A stretch of DNA of 64,000 nt from Liopterus haemorrhoidalis. Lineage: Eukaryota; Arthropoda; Insecta; Coleoptera; Dytiscidae. Below, piece after piece: positions 12,479 through 25,256 of the stretch (within the stretch, counting starts at the first letter, position 1; every line of letters begins with the position of its first letter). The translations under genes and the position numbers were made by a program. Location of the stretch: contig OZ020611.1 of the NCBI GenBank assembly GCA_963971575.1, positions 58,499,381 through 58,563,380 on the forward strand, written 5' to 3'. The notes beneath the pieces are model-generated. The model saw only the letters and a list, made by a program, of their open reading frames with translations. It made no database searches and was not told where the DNA came from.

Positions 12479-13420
12479 ACGAGGGGCGGTTGAAAAGTAT
12501 TCAGCCTACGCAAAAGATGGCGCCACCAGTATTAAATCAATGTTGTTTTTCGAAAATCGTTACCTTCAAATGACTACTGTAAAAATTTCAACAAGCTGCG
12601 TTATTTAGTTTGTGTTTGAAAGTCATTGAAAGCGAACAACTTTTACATTTTTACAAAAATTAATAAAATCGAATATCGTGCAATGATGAGATACTTGTTT
12701 TTCGAAAAGAAAACGAACGGTGAGATCAACACCGAATTGATCGATGTTTATGGGGACTCTGTACCTTCGATATCAACAATTAAATGTTGGACAGCTGAAT
12801 TTAAACGCGGCCGTAAGAGCAGTTTTGATGATAATCGTCCAGGCCATCCAAAACTGGTCACCACACCAGAAATGGTCGATAAAATCCATGGAATGATAAT
12901 CGAATATCAATGAGTGACTAAGCGCGAGATAGCTGCAGCTGCGGGCATCTCAACCGAATGGGTGCTCAACATTTTGCATGAATATTTGGGAAGGAGGAAG
13001 CTCTCTGCGAGATGAGTACCGCATTTTCTCTCAGTCGACAACAACGCGATCGTCTGACCATTTCGAAACCGTGGACGAAACATGGATCCATCACAACACA
13101 CCAGAGACCAAGGAACAGTCGAAATAGTTGACTGTTCGTGGCGAATCGAAGCCGAAGAAAGCCAAGGTGGGTCTGTCGGCCAACAATGACCAAGTCATGG
13201 CCATAGTTTGTTAGGATGCGTACGGTATCATTAACATCGACTACCTGGAGAAAGGCTAAACGAGTGTATATATGCAGAGCTGTTGGACCAATTCGACGCC
13301 GATTTGAAGCGAAATCGGTCGCATTGTTGAAGAAAAAAGTGCTATTCCATCAGAGCAACGCACTGATCCACAAGTGCGCAGTCGCAATTGCAAAATTGTC
13401 GTCAATCTATTTGTAATGAT
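12479..13420 (+). pseudogene. mariner transposase relic
   Basis: A mariner-type end (GAGGGGCGGTTGAAAAGTAT) starts at about 12481. A frame from 12626 encodes the N-terminal helix-turn-helix region (FFEKKTNGEINTELIDVYGD, then IKCWTAEFKRG and RPGHPK), ending in a stop at 12911. The rest is broken by stops and shifts. It is still readable: TKREIAAAAGIS; VDETWIHHNTPETKEQSK with the first catalytic Asp; PKKAKVGLSANNDQVMA; and FHQSNALIHKC, where the family's DNAPAH has lost its Asp. The right end was not found. Confidence 0.88.
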
Positions 13421-14999
13421 TAGTTCTTCCAAAACAGTTACATTTGCTTTGCATGAGAGTTTATGGCTTCTATTTTCTAGAATGTTATGTTATAATAATG
13501 TATGCTAATATCTATTCCCAAGTCTCAAAAAATTGCTTGGTAGCAAGCGATAATATCTCTCAAAATATTATTTATTCTCAAACATATTATTAATTCAAAC
13601 ATTATTAATCCAGTTTCTTTATCTTGAGGTCAATGTTTGCTTGTGTGAAAATACATTTTACATTTGATATCCATATTCATGATATAAATGCGTAAACTTT
13701 TATAATTTAAAAAGTATTTATTTGCAAAACGGAAACTGTTTAGCCTTAATGATTTGGCCAATTTTAACAAGTATCGACTTCAATGCATATTAATGCTTGT
13801 GGGAATTAGAGTGTTTAGCCAAAGATAAGTGCACCATTTCCTCATAATTGCTCTTTCAGTTTTACCGAAGAATGCATGTTACTTGTACCTTAAAATATGA
13901 CGGAAGAACTATTTGAAACGAGATACGAAGAAATGCAAGGAAACGAAGAGCACTTAATATTAGCTGCTATGATTATTGAGCAGGAAGATCTTCAAACCAG
14001 CACCACAAAGAACGAGAAATAACATCCTAGGATGAGATGACAAGTTAAGGCAACTGCAAATTTAAAACCGATTGGTAAGGAAAATCCAAAGTCTGAGCAG
14101 AATGGAGGACGACTATGTCAGAATAAATAAACAGAATGATTTTTTGGAACCATACAAATATATTGAGAGGAAGTTTGCAGTGTTGATATCAATATGCAAA
14201 CATGGTTTCATTACGAGCTTGGCATATCTATTGCAAATACTATTCGAGGCCATACGACATTCTACTTAAAAAAAAATATGTAAACAAATACGTCCTTGCA
14301 CATACTCTACCGTTAGTGGTGAATCATTTTTATTGTTTTTGTTGTCACATATCAATTGTTTTACTGTCGCAAGTGGATCTCTAACTTTTCTAGTTTCTTC
14401 CGTCATTTGGCTATTTTGATGGTTAAGACCTTCCAATTCGTCACCTCGATCTTTAGAGCATCTTTGTTTATTTTATCCTTCGAACGTTACTCTGATGTTT
14501 ATCGCCTTATTTTGCGTTATCTATTTTGCTGTTTAAACTAGTCACTGTTCTTTTTGCGATAGATTGACCAATTTATTTATTTATTTATTTAAATAACTTT
14601 AAGATACGTTACTCTAATATAGTGGATACCAAGGGTAACACCGTTATACTCTCCATCTAATTTACCTCTCTGACTCCTGACAACTCTCTGACTAACTCCA
14701 ATTTGTTTCTGATTCTAACAACTCTCTTCTGACTGACTTACTCTCTGACCACTCATCAGATTAACTTCATAGCTCTCTAACTTAATAGCGTCGATACTCA
14801 TATAAAGTTCAATTAGAAAATTTGATATTGCAGGGTCGCGACATATTATTGGATTTTTTCCCGGTTGAAGGAAAATTAACTGATTTTTCATCTGAACGCA
14901 ATAGAAAATAGTTTAAATAACACGGCCTTAGAGTACATAAGAAACATTTTTAACATCAATGGTAGGGATGTTCAATAATGATGATGATTACACATGCAG
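13421..14999. other. Intron with unplaced coding-like traces
   Basis: A frame at 13898-14020 (MTEELFETRYEEMQGNEEHL) and one at 14072-14269 look like faint protein remains, possibly from a transposase, but I cannot assign them. A (TTTA)n run lies at about 14572-14592. A degenerate 'ctctctgacta' repeat spans about 14660-14790. Confidence 0.4.
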
Positions 15000-15830
15000 T
15001 CACAGAGCATTAACTCCTTTTCATCCTTTAGCCTTTCAAATTCATTGCTGGATATAGGCCTTTCTTAAAAATTTCCAATTTTCTCTGTCTTAAGCTTTTT
15101 GTAGCTAGCTCGTAGATATACGCTTTAGGTCATTAGTCCCGCGACTGGGCGGTTTTCCTTGGCTACGTTTATCTGCCCATGGTCTTCACTCAAGAATCTG
15201 TCTGGTTTATCTGTCCTCTGTTGTTGTAGCTAGATGACCTGGCCATTTCCATTTCATGGCAGCTACTTTTACAAGGATGTCGGTTAGTTTCGTCTGTTGA
15301 CGAATTTCAGCATTTGGTATTTATCCCTTAGCGTTATACCGAACATAGCTCGTTCCATGGCCATTTGGGTTACTTCCAGCTTTCTAGCAGAAGCTTTAGT
15401 CAATGTTACAGTTTCCGTATGTTAAGACGGGAGTAACACATAGTTCGGAAGCTTTCTTTTTAAAGCACATTAGGATATCGTTTTTAAAAAAGTTTTGTAT
15501 TTTACCAAATGCAACTTTTCCTTCTGATTTTATCCTGAAGATTTTTTGTCTTTATCAATTCATATTTCGTGGCCAATACACTTGTAAGCATCAACCTATT
15601 AAATATTGGCATCATCGATTTTCAATGCTTCGATCAATACAGTTTGTATCATTTTTGTTTCATGTTTATTTATCTTGAGCTCAACTTTGCTGCCTCGTTA
15701 AGTTCCTGCAACATTTGGAATGCAGTCTGACGCGAGAACAATATCATCGGCGAATCTCATGTGATTTATGGTGCAATACTGTGGCAAATCTATAAGCTAC
15801 AGACGATCGTATCTAAGGAGTTGTTTTAAG
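15000..15830 (-). pseudogene. Non-LTR retrotransposon RT and C-terminal fragment
   Basis: The minus strand reads MRFADDIVLASDC near 15730-15765 (catalytic FADD), then a KIDDAN...YKCIGHEI stretch. Later comes KWKWPGHLATTTEDR, a GKPPSRG segment and ENWKFLRKAYIQQ. These match the usual C-terminal order 'WxGHxAR ... GRPPxRW ... DRxxWRxLxEAYVQQ' of insect LINEs. Many stops and frameshifts make it a dead copy. Confidence 0.8.
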
Positions 15831-15914
15831 TGTTGTTATGGACAGTTTTTTTTTTATAGATTTTGTCTGTAAGCTTACAGATTTGCCACAGAATCATTAG
15901 CTTCATACCATTTA

Positions 15915-15963
15915 TTAGGGTTTTGTAGGTATGACCAAAAAACCCTTATACCGTCATTTTGTC

Positions 15964-16037
<74 letters not shown>

Positions 16038-17015
16038 TCGGTAAAAATTGTAGCCAAACGGCTAAACCTAGAGAGTTGAAATTTGGCATGCTTATACAAA
16101 TCTTTGACCCGCACATAGGAAAAATATTAAAACATCTAAAAAACATATCCCCCTAAAAATATAAACAAATATGTACTCATCGAAAAAAAAATATATATTT
16201 TTTAATAATTCTGAGTAGGGTATCAAATGAAAGCCCTTGGTACGTGGATTAACGATCAAATTTTTATTTTTATAAAATAAAATATTTTGAAGCGATTTTT
16301 GCCAAAATTGTGCAAAATTTTTTTTGTCCCGCACCCTGTAGCCCAGATGGTTTAAACTAAAAATCTGAAAAAATTCTAAGTAATGTACATTGGTGTGAAC
16401 CGGAATAGTACAACAGGAATTTTTGATCAGATTATGTTTTTGGAGAAAAACGTAATTTTGGCTAAATAATGTACACAAGTTATAGCTTTGTAACACGCCA
16501 CACTGGAACGTGTATGTTGGTGTAGTGGTATTTGTCGCTGATTTTTCAACCAAGTAACCCGATCCGAAAGGGATCGAACCCTGTGAGAAGAGACTATATT
16601 ATTTTTTTTGTTTTTTTAAATTTTTATATTGTTTAAATTATTTTTTCAAAATTCTAGTTGTATTTTGGCAAACGTTGGATTTAATTTTTAAAAGCGTAAA
16701 TTTAATAACCAGTGGAAATTGTTTAAATTATAATTTAATTCTGTTTCAATGTACACGAAATCAGAGGGACAAAACTTATAACAACCAAAGGAAGCCATAG
16801 GCGCAATTTTTAAAATTCTTAATGAACCTTGCTATATAAAAAAAAATACTGCACATATTTAGAAACTTAAATAATGGTATTAGGCGTTCGAATTAAAATT
16901 AACAAAAAAAAAAATTTAATATAAAATTTGTTTTCGCATCCAAAATAATCATCATTCACTTACTAAATACCTGCAAAACCCTGAAATGTGTGAAAATTCA
17001 CACTTCACATCAATT
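15915..17015 (+). repeat. TCTG repeat family, full copy 2
   Basis: It is the same start (TTAGGGTTTTGTAGGTATGA), body and end (ATACCTGCAAAACCCTGAAA) as copy 1 at 649. Here the TCTG array is only about 75 bases. Just after the end motif lies a perfect palindrome, GTGTGAAAATTCACAC (about 16987-17002). Downstream of the tRNA-like slot the two copies align again at 'caaaattctagttgtatttt' and 'gcgtaaatttaataaccagt'. Confidence 0.78.
16508..16595 (+). other. tRNA-like module inside TCTG repeat copy 2
   Basis: TGGTGTAGTGG fits the pol III A box and GGGATCGAACCCTG resembles a B box. The module is unrelated in sequence to that of copy 1 at 1524 but occupies the same position in the repeat body. Confidence 0.45.
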
Positions 17016-17151
17016 TTTTGAATGGCTTTATTTTTCCAAGATAGGCTTTTGAACAAGTACTCTAAAACTGCAGTGAACATTTTCGAGAAAATTAAACTCC
17101 CTGTTCAATTTTGGTAACTTTTGAAGTACAAAACTAGGTGATGCTTTAGTG

Positions 17152-18088
17152 CAGCGTTTCTCAACCGGGGGGCCGTGAAGGCTTCGTCGGGGGGCCGCGA
17201 AGTCATACAAGATCTAAACATGAAAATATAATAGCAATGCGCTCAATCTTGCAAGATATAAATTTGATTCATATTTATAAATACGACTATCTTATATTGA
17301 TATTCATAAAAATATACCTTTCACAACATAAATAAAATAAATATTCTATTTATTTTTATACTTAATATACTTATTTTGACAACTAATTTAAACTATAGGC
17401 TATTTCAAATGTTTAAGTTGTCACTAGCTAACTTTATAATGAGTAAATGGGCTTTTACTAAACAATATGATCAAAAGCTTCATTTAATCGATAAAAATTT
17501 CTAGATTTGAAAATCTAGTTCCGCTTTAACAAAAGAAACAGACTATAAGTAGACTATATAAAGGTCAAATAAATTGTATGTGTCGGTTAATGGGTTCGCG
17601 TTGGAGGCACTTCAAGTATTTTTAAGTTGTGCTTTGAAGTAGGTACGATTTGAAAGTGCAATATTTGTTATTATATATTTTTTTAATTGCTCTCCGAACT
17701 GCAGGTAACTCAAGAGTAAGGATGCGAATGTGTTTAAATTAAAATGGAAGGCACTTTGAACATTTGTAAATAAAAATACTTTACTTTCAAGTCGTTATAG
17801 GGACTATAATCGTCGTTTAAAAATATCACAGTTTTTTGTCAACCGTAAAAGATATTAAGAAAAATGTTTAAGGAAAAGTTGTTGAAAAGCTCTATCCAAA
17901 GATATCCAATATGACATACGTTCCTATTTAAAAATTCGAAATTGTCCTTGATGTCCTGTAATTCTGGTTTTTTCCGGAAAATACTACCATTCAATTTTGT
18001 GGATAAATTTTAGTTCAAAATTTTTGACGTGTGAGCAACGTCCCCTTTTCGAAAAAACTCGTGTTCCCATCCATGTTATCTTGATACA

Positions 18089-18132
<44 letters not shown>

Positions 18133-18196
18133 AGGAAAATAAAAATTCTTGTACAACAATTCTTGTACAACAATTCTTGTTGTAAAGAACAACATC

Positions 18197-18239
<43 letters not shown>

Positions 18240-18309
18240 CATAGGGGGGCCGCAGACAATATTTATATAATTTGGGGGGTCCCAGGCCATAAAAGGTTGA
18301 GAAGCACTG
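17152..18309. mobile_element. hAT-type element (1158 bp) with perfect 8-bp TSD
   Basis: The inverted ends CAGCGTTTCTCAACC and GGTTGAGAAGCACTG are flanked by CTTTAGTG at 17144-17151 and 18310-18317. Subterminal G-rich blocks ('ggggggccg') occur near both ends. Two (TA)n runs (about 18086-18126 and 18204-18231) and three tandem 'caattcttgta' units lie inside. No transposase is readable. Confidence 0.92.
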
Positions 18310-18317
18310 CTTTAGTG

Positions 18318-19431
18318 TAAATGTATTTCATTATCTGGTTGGAACTATAATCTATTTGGCAATCATTTAATGTATTGATTATAGTTCAATAGTATCAAAA
18401 GCGTTTTCGAAGTCGACGAATATCAGTATCAGTGGTTTATTATATTCAATACATTTTTCAATCAGGATCTTGATTGTTAGTAGATGGTCGTTTGAATATC
18501 GTAACTATTTGAAATCATTTAATTAATGCCTTCATGCCGGATATTTACGAACGGCACTGTTCCAATGTGAACCCAACCTAAGATTTCCATCTGCATCACA
18601 TCCAGAAACGATATTTTACTCTAGCATTTTTCAAAATGTAAAAGTAAACCAATGTTTGATATAAGATACCATTTAGAAAAATATCGAAGCACATACATAC
18701 AATATATATAAACAGTATTTATGAGCATACAAGTTAATAATTATAACCGTGTGTGATTCAGAGTTCGTGCACGTGCAACCTCTAGCTGTGAAGAACCGCG
18801 CTTTTTACCCAGCCACATTCTTATAATAACCTTTGCTGTTAATTTATACTTTGTACATATATACTATACTAAACCTACCTATACATAATGAATCTCAAGA
18901 TGCAACTTTTACATTCAATGTGTTTCTGTTTAATTAACTTGAAGATCTATAAATCTTGAACATAAAGAATCATTCTAATACTACCCAAGATTAGATTAAA
19001 TTTTACAAGTAATTCCTTGTCAACCGATATGCCAAGCATAGTTCTGAGTGCTAGCAGTTTATTTTGTATGAATGAAATTTCACTATTATGAGAAATTCAG
19101 AAAAAATCAAGAAAGTAAGTCCCTAGGTCTACCACCTTTTCATATTTTAAAAATCGAAGGTTTGGTGGCCTCTTTCTTAACAAACTGTATGATCCGAAAA
19201 TACAGTTCGGGGAAAACTTAGGTAAAACTTCCATATCTACAAATCCGTCTTTAAATTTAAGCAATACAATATGCAAATGCATTTTGTCCGCACTCTGTAT
19301 ATGAGACCTTTTTGCTTTAATAATAGGATATTTTAATGAACGATTTTGTTGTTTAAATAACTTATATATAAAACACCTTTAATTAACTCTTTTTATGGAT
19401 CGTTTATGGATGCATGGATCGTTACAGTTAG
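18318..19431. other. Intron, nothing recognised
   Basis: No terminal repeats, conserved domains or RNA genes were found. The short frame 19097-19282 (minus) has no recognisable motif. Confidence 0.4.
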
Positions 19432-19433
19432 GG

Positions 19434-19520
19434 TGACCAGACGTCCCAGGACATGTCCTGTTTTTTCGCTTAGCCGGGGATGTCCTGATTTGTCCTGTTT
19501 TTTTTTTTTAATTACCATAT
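19434..19520 (+). mobile_element. hAT-like element end, unpaired
   Basis: TTAGGGTGACCAGACGTCC starts here and matches the TAGGGTNACCA ends of the elements at 41693 and 47955. No partner end was found downstream. Confidence 0.45.
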
Positions 19521-19914
19521 TACCGTTTTGAAGCAATTAGATACTCACCAAAAAGGGACAAATTATTTCAAACAATGCAATTCGCCAGAATGCTATTCAG
19601 AATTATTAATAATGGTTCAATTTGTTTTCTGCATTTTTGGACACAGATGTTGAATAAGTTTTGTTTTTCCGTAATAACTAGCCAGTGGACAAAAGAAAGG
19701 AACATATTTGAAATTAAATCCATTAAAGGTATTTTATTAACATTATTTGATTTAAGAATGGACTGAATTCTAGAATTACTTATTAAGTGAATCCAATTTG
19801 TTGGAATAAATGAATTCATCGTCCAAATATTAGAATATGTTACTAACCAAAATTTTTACCAAAGAATATTTATTGTGAATATATTTAAATGCTTGCCAAA
19901 GAAAATTGTTATTA

Positions 19915-20576
19915 AGGCCCGTACTCATAGTCAGTTCTCAGACTTATAGCGTTTTCAATTTGTAAATAGAGATTTGATCTAAGATTGCCTTGAAATCACT
20001 CTGAAATCAATCAGTGACGTCACGCTCTGTACTAGAGCGATTTGGTAGACAGTATACCAGTCTGTTTGTTTACAATAATTGTCTGTTCCACATAATTTTT
20101 GACTTCTATTATTTCATCTATTGCGTATATGTGTCTCACGCAATCAATTATTTCCTCATCATCCCTCCGATTCGCCAAAATATAATGCTTCCAATGCAAT
20201 TATTTTTATTATTATTATTATTATTTATTTATTTTTATTTTTTATTTTTTGTAGTCATAGGTTACAACGCGAAGAAATCATGTTGAAAACCTAACCGAAA
20301 ATCAAATATCTAAGAAAAAAGAATGAGGTTATATTTGTATTTTGGCGCCATTTTTTTGATTGCTCTACTTGATCTGTGTAGTGAGCTTTCAATTTGATCT
20401 GTAATTGAAAGCTCCGAAAACACTCGCGTTATGATCGGCTGAATAAATCGAAAATAAATTTGAAAGCGCTCCAACTGCTCTAAACCAAAACGAAAACGAT
20501 TTCAAATCACTCAGAGCATACAAATCAAAGGTTATTTACGAGAGAATCGGCGAAGCATCGAATATGAGTACGGACA
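19915..20576. mobile_element. MITE with TTA target duplication (PIF/Harbinger-like)
   Basis: The ends AGGCCCGTACTCATA and TATGAGTACGGACA are imperfect inverted repeats, flanked by TTA at 19912-19914 and 20577-20579. A 3-bp TTA duplication is typical of PIF/Harbinger. No transposase is present; the interior is AT-rich. Confidence 0.65.
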
Positions 20577-20579
20577 TTA

Positions 20580-21470
20580 GTTTATAAAGAATATGATTAT
20601 TTTGTTTATCAAATTTTTTATTTTATTTTATTGATTTTTATACTATTAAAGGTTTATAATTGTATTAAAGTCGTTTTTTAAATACAAAAATACAAGTACA
20701 AAAAACAATTCAGCCAAATAGCCGTCGCTGACTGAACTACAAATACGAGTAAATTTCTGGTATTATTTGAGAGATTTCTTATTGAATGTTATCCTTACGC
20801 TGTTGAATTGTTATTAGCCTGTTTGCTTAGGTTCGTAGACATTTGGGATCTCCAAAAAAAAAAAAAATCTGGTGAACGAGAGAACTCATTTTGTCAACGA
20901 CGAATCGGTGTCACCAAAGTATGACCTTATTCGGAGTTGTAGGTTTTTTTTTTTTTCCATCGAATAAAATATTGATGTTGTAAGTGAATGGTGATTGTCT
21001 GATTCACCATTTTATTTTCTTACAAGGTATTACCGCGTATTTTGACTTCATTGCGAACTTTTATTTATTTTTTATGAATTTACAATTTGCTGGCTCGTTC
21101 TAGTTGACTAGTTTCACTCGAATGAGCCTGTTAAAAGCACTTCTGCTGACTTTGTTCATTAATTTTAGGAACAATGATTTTTTTTCAGCTTCGTCCATTA
21201 TCGCTCCCGTGTGACAAAAATAACATTTCTATTAACATTTTCAAAAAAGAAAAAGGTCCATTAATGCTACCATCCTAAATTGCAATTAATATTGGGCAGG
21301 ATTGTAGCTTGAAAACAGCTAACGCCGAAGCTGCAGCATAACGTATAAACATTTTTGTGGAACCAGGTACCTCATCTAAAAACCTTTCACCTAAATACAT
21401 AAGATTTTTAAATTTTGTTCATCATTTTAAAGAAACATGTAGTAAAAAGTTGTTTAAAATTTAAACAAGC
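20580..21470. other. Intron, nothing recognised
   Basis: Low-complexity A and T runs occur (about 20853-20866 and 20945-20957) but no feature was supported. Confidence 0.4.
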
Positions 21471-21474
21471 TTAA

Positions 21475-22310
21475 GGGGGGGGGGGTATGGTCAGAGCAGC
21501 ACATTTTATACCCATTTTGAAGATTTTTTTTTAGAAAACTGTTAATAGTAACTTGATTGGGATAATACCGACAGTAAAGAACAACCTTTGAAGAGTGATT
21601 TGCGGTGAGACACATAACTAATGACTGGATCATCTAAAACAAAAAAACCAAAAATATTTCGTTAGTTTATGAGTTTCTTGAGGTAACGCTGTCGAGTTTT
21701 TTCAAATATCTAGATTATTTAATTTTTGGTATAAGTTTGAAGTCAAAAAAACGAAAAAACCGGATTTTTTTTTTCGAAATTTCTGTTTTCAGTTGTAAAA
21801 AATTCCATAAAAAAAAAATAAGCAAGAAAAAAAAATATATCTCGACAGCGTTACCTAGTAAATTGCCTACAGAAATAGTGTGCAAAATTTCAGAAAGATC
21901 GGTTGAGTAGTTTTCGAGTTACATGTCTCACCGACTTGAAAAATAAAATTCCTCAAAAAATTACGAAACACGTGTACCGTAACTGCTCGATGAAATGAAT
22001 GTATACTACTACAAGTCACATATATAAGTGTTTTTACACAAATATAGCACAGACAGGTGTGTGCATAGAGTGGGAAGACTCTACTATTACGTATATGAGA
22101 GCTGCGCGCGGCTAATAAAGCAGCGTTCTGAAAGGAACGCTATAACACGCGATTTGCGCGAAAATATGAATTTGAGTTATTTGTATTGTTAAGCCGATAA
22201 CTTCGTTAATTTTGCTCGGATCGACCTGAAATTTTGTATGGACACTCCTGAGTCACTATAAAATCGATTAAAAAAAAAAAAAAAAACGATTTTCTGACCA
22301 TACTCCCCCC
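21475..22310. mobile_element. TTAA-flanked element with G/C-run ends (piggyBac-like TSD)
   Basis: The left end is a run of G followed by TATGGTCAGA; the right end is TCTGACCATA followed by a run of C. Both sides are flanked by TTAA (21471-21474 and 22311-22314). An internal inverted pair (GAGGTAACGCTGTCGAG near 21680, CTCGACAGCGTTACC near 21841) makes a possible stem. TTAA duplication points to piggyBac-type mobilisation, but there is no transposase and the ends do not start with the usual CCC. Confidence 0.75.
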
Positions 22311-22314
22311 TTAA

Positions 22315-24651
22315 AGAAAGTACATTTATTGTTAAATTTTTATACATTCTTGACCAGTCTTGTTATTCGGGAATTCTCTAATCACGGCATTTTCAAAGAT
22401 CGAAATCCTCGGTATTGTTGTGTTATTTTTATATTTATCGTTAGTTGTAAAATAATACATGTATGTTAGATCTAAAAGCCCCTCCGATTTTGTACGGTTA
22501 ATATTTAAATAACAGTGCTGCCATTTTAAAAACAGTTAATATAACAGTCATGTTTCAAATATACGAAATATAACCAGAAAGCATGACTGCTAACCTAGAA
22601 ATTTTGGTAAAGTACCTTGTTTAAAAATCACGTGTGTATAATGAAAATATTACCAGCATACAGGGAAATAGTCTGCACGGGCCCAACTTTTTAATTTGTA
22701 CCCAGTCTGGTCCGTTAGGTTAGTGGTCAGCCCAACTCGTCACTAAAATTTTTCAAATTTAATATTACACATAGGCTTAGGCCTGACCAAATTAATAGCC
22801 TTTCGGGCAGAGTAATCTCCATATTGATTGATCTCCTAAAGTGGTGACATCAACTGGTCGTCAGTATCTCCAGATTTAACTACTCCAGACTTTTTTTTGT
22901 GGCCCTGTACTGATGATTGTGCTGATTTTTTAAAGTCACTATGATTGGCACATATAGAGGAACTATCAACAAATTACAATGTTCTCGTGAAAACTAGTAA
23001 AAATATCAGTGAATATATGAACCATTTTCGAAAAAAATATTTTTCGGCCACAATTAGAATCGTATTTAGTGTGTAGTAGTCAATATAATTTTTCCAGAAC
23101 ACTGTCGTGTAATGAATATTACTGTTATCTAAAGAATCAATGTATTTTTTTTTTCGGCCACAATACAATCTTAAATCATCATATCTTTAAAATATCTCTA
23201 TTTTATAAATCTACTTGGACTTCTAAATATCCAAAATTGTTATACAGCTAAGCTTCAATTTTTAAGCATTATTTCGATATCGGCTTCATTTGAGACCAGC
23301 TGTTATGGACAAAGCTAAAAAAATAGATGCTTTCCATATACGCATGGAGCATCTTACTTAAATGTCATAATTTACTGCCCTTCTCTATCAGATTTTTTTT
23401 AATTTAGGGCAAAACCCGAATCATAACAATTTCTATGCCATTTTTTATTTCATTTATATAATTTATAAGTCCGAGAGTTGAGAGTTTGCACTTTTCGGCC
23501 GTAATCTTAAATTCGGCGACCTTCAGAAAAAATGGTTCCAGAAATTTTTAATTCTCGTCAATCCTACAATCGATTAAAATTTCTAGTTTAAAGTAAACGA
23601 ATATAATGCAATAAATTTTACCATTTGGAATAGGAATCGGTCCTTTAAAATTTTATTTTATAAAGCGGCTGATTCAAATAACCCGTGATCATAATAAACG
23701 GCGTTTACTGGAATCCAAAGACGTTACAAAATCGTTAATATTATGAAAAAAAAGCAAACAATTCAAAATATTTCTAGATATGAGGAATTTTAAAGATGTA
23801 GTGTAAGAAAAAAAAATCCATATTTGTAATAAAATGGATAGAAAAAAAATATGTTTAAATTTTGTCTTTTTGTTTTCACAAGAATATATCTGGTAAAATC
23901 ATTTTCATAAAGGTGCGTCTTTGAACTGATTACATCTTAGAATCGAGGAAATACGGTATTTCCTAGATATTATAACTGTTTTAATTATTATTAATTAAAT
24001 TAACATCATGTATCAATAATAAAGTAGAGATGTTATTGACATAAGAAGCGTGTTAATATGATCAGCACTGTAGCCGACAGACATAAACGTCCGTTTGCTT
24101 AGAAGTTTCATGCTCGGATGATTATCTGATCTCAAGTTACCTTGGGCCTTCAGTTCGTTACGGGATGTGCACCGTTTGCCACCACAAATCTCTTTATTCT
24201 TTTTTCAATTCCACCTGATCTTATAAGTAACGCACAAGGTGAACTTACCTATTAGATCGACCGTTGCGAAATACAAAATTATAGCAGGTTTTGGGAAATA
24301 AAAAATAACAGGAAACACTAAATTACATCATGTAGCAAGTGAACAATTGGAAATTACAAGCAAAACTTTGATGTGACTGGAATATTGTTTATCTCAAGCT
24401 TGCATTCTGGTAAATAGCTATTATATGCACTCAGACCTAGGGATGCAAATATCACTAGAAGCTCAAAGGCCAAGGCCCAAAAGTCACTAGACCATTTTAA
24501 AATGATATGACTTTTTTGTTTATTAATAATTCAAATTTATTCTTTTATAAAGAGAAAACACACTTCTTGGAAATATTTTATTCAGTTTTAAAAATTACAT
24601 CCTTTAAATAACCACTATTTTGCTCTTCACACTGACGCGCTATTTCTAATA
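22315..24651. other. Intron with a thrice-repeated TTTTTCGGCCACAAT motif
   Basis: Related copies of 'tttttcggccacaat' are at about 23038 and 23148, with 'cttttcggccgtaat' at 23491. Near 22880-22915 the plus strand reads PDLTTPDFFLW across a short span. This echoes the 'SPDLTPxDFFLWG' motif of IS630/mariner transposases and may be a small relic. Nothing else was supported. Confidence 0.4.
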
Positions 24652-25256
24652 CCCTTTCCCACTAGATCTTTAAGACGAGTGAACTTAAAGTTCACCGATG
24701 TTTAAGATCGGTATGCTTTCACACTTGATGTTTAAATCTCTGGTGCTGTCATCAGCTACAGTAATTTTGTCCTTAAGTTACCGTCATGAAATTACCAGTT
24801 TTGAACTGTCTGCGCAGACGCACATTTTGAATTATTATAAACAATTAAGGATATTTCATTTCATTCTACAATAAAGGCACTACAATAAAGAATATATTAC
24901 ACCTGTAGTAACATGTAAGTCGATACATTTTATCTCAATTATTGTAGCTCTGTATTTTATTAAACACATTATTAAAATAAATAATTTTATTATAACAATA
25001 AGTATAAACTTCTTATAACGTCGATATAATACAGTATTCTTTTTTATGATAATATAAAATGTTGACAGCACAAAGTCAAGGAGTATTTTTTTATAATAGA
25101 AATTAAGTTGGCGTTAAATTAATGCGGACGAAGTTTAAGACGCAGATCTCTGTCTTAAACATCGCTTGTATTTAGACGAGGCCATACGGTTTCACATTAG
25201 CGTTTAAAGATACATTCACTTTAACATCCGATCTTGAAGATCTAGTGTGAAAAGGG
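24652..25256. mobile_element. MITE with CCCTTTTCACACTAGATC ends, copy 2
   Basis: It aligns end to end with 2296-3112 except for the missing 219 bases. The join reads 'tgtattttattaaacacatt'. The five bases TTATT flank the deleted stretch on both sides in copy 1, so the deletion looks microhomology-driven. The ends are inverted and TA-flanked as in copy 1. Confidence 0.88.
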
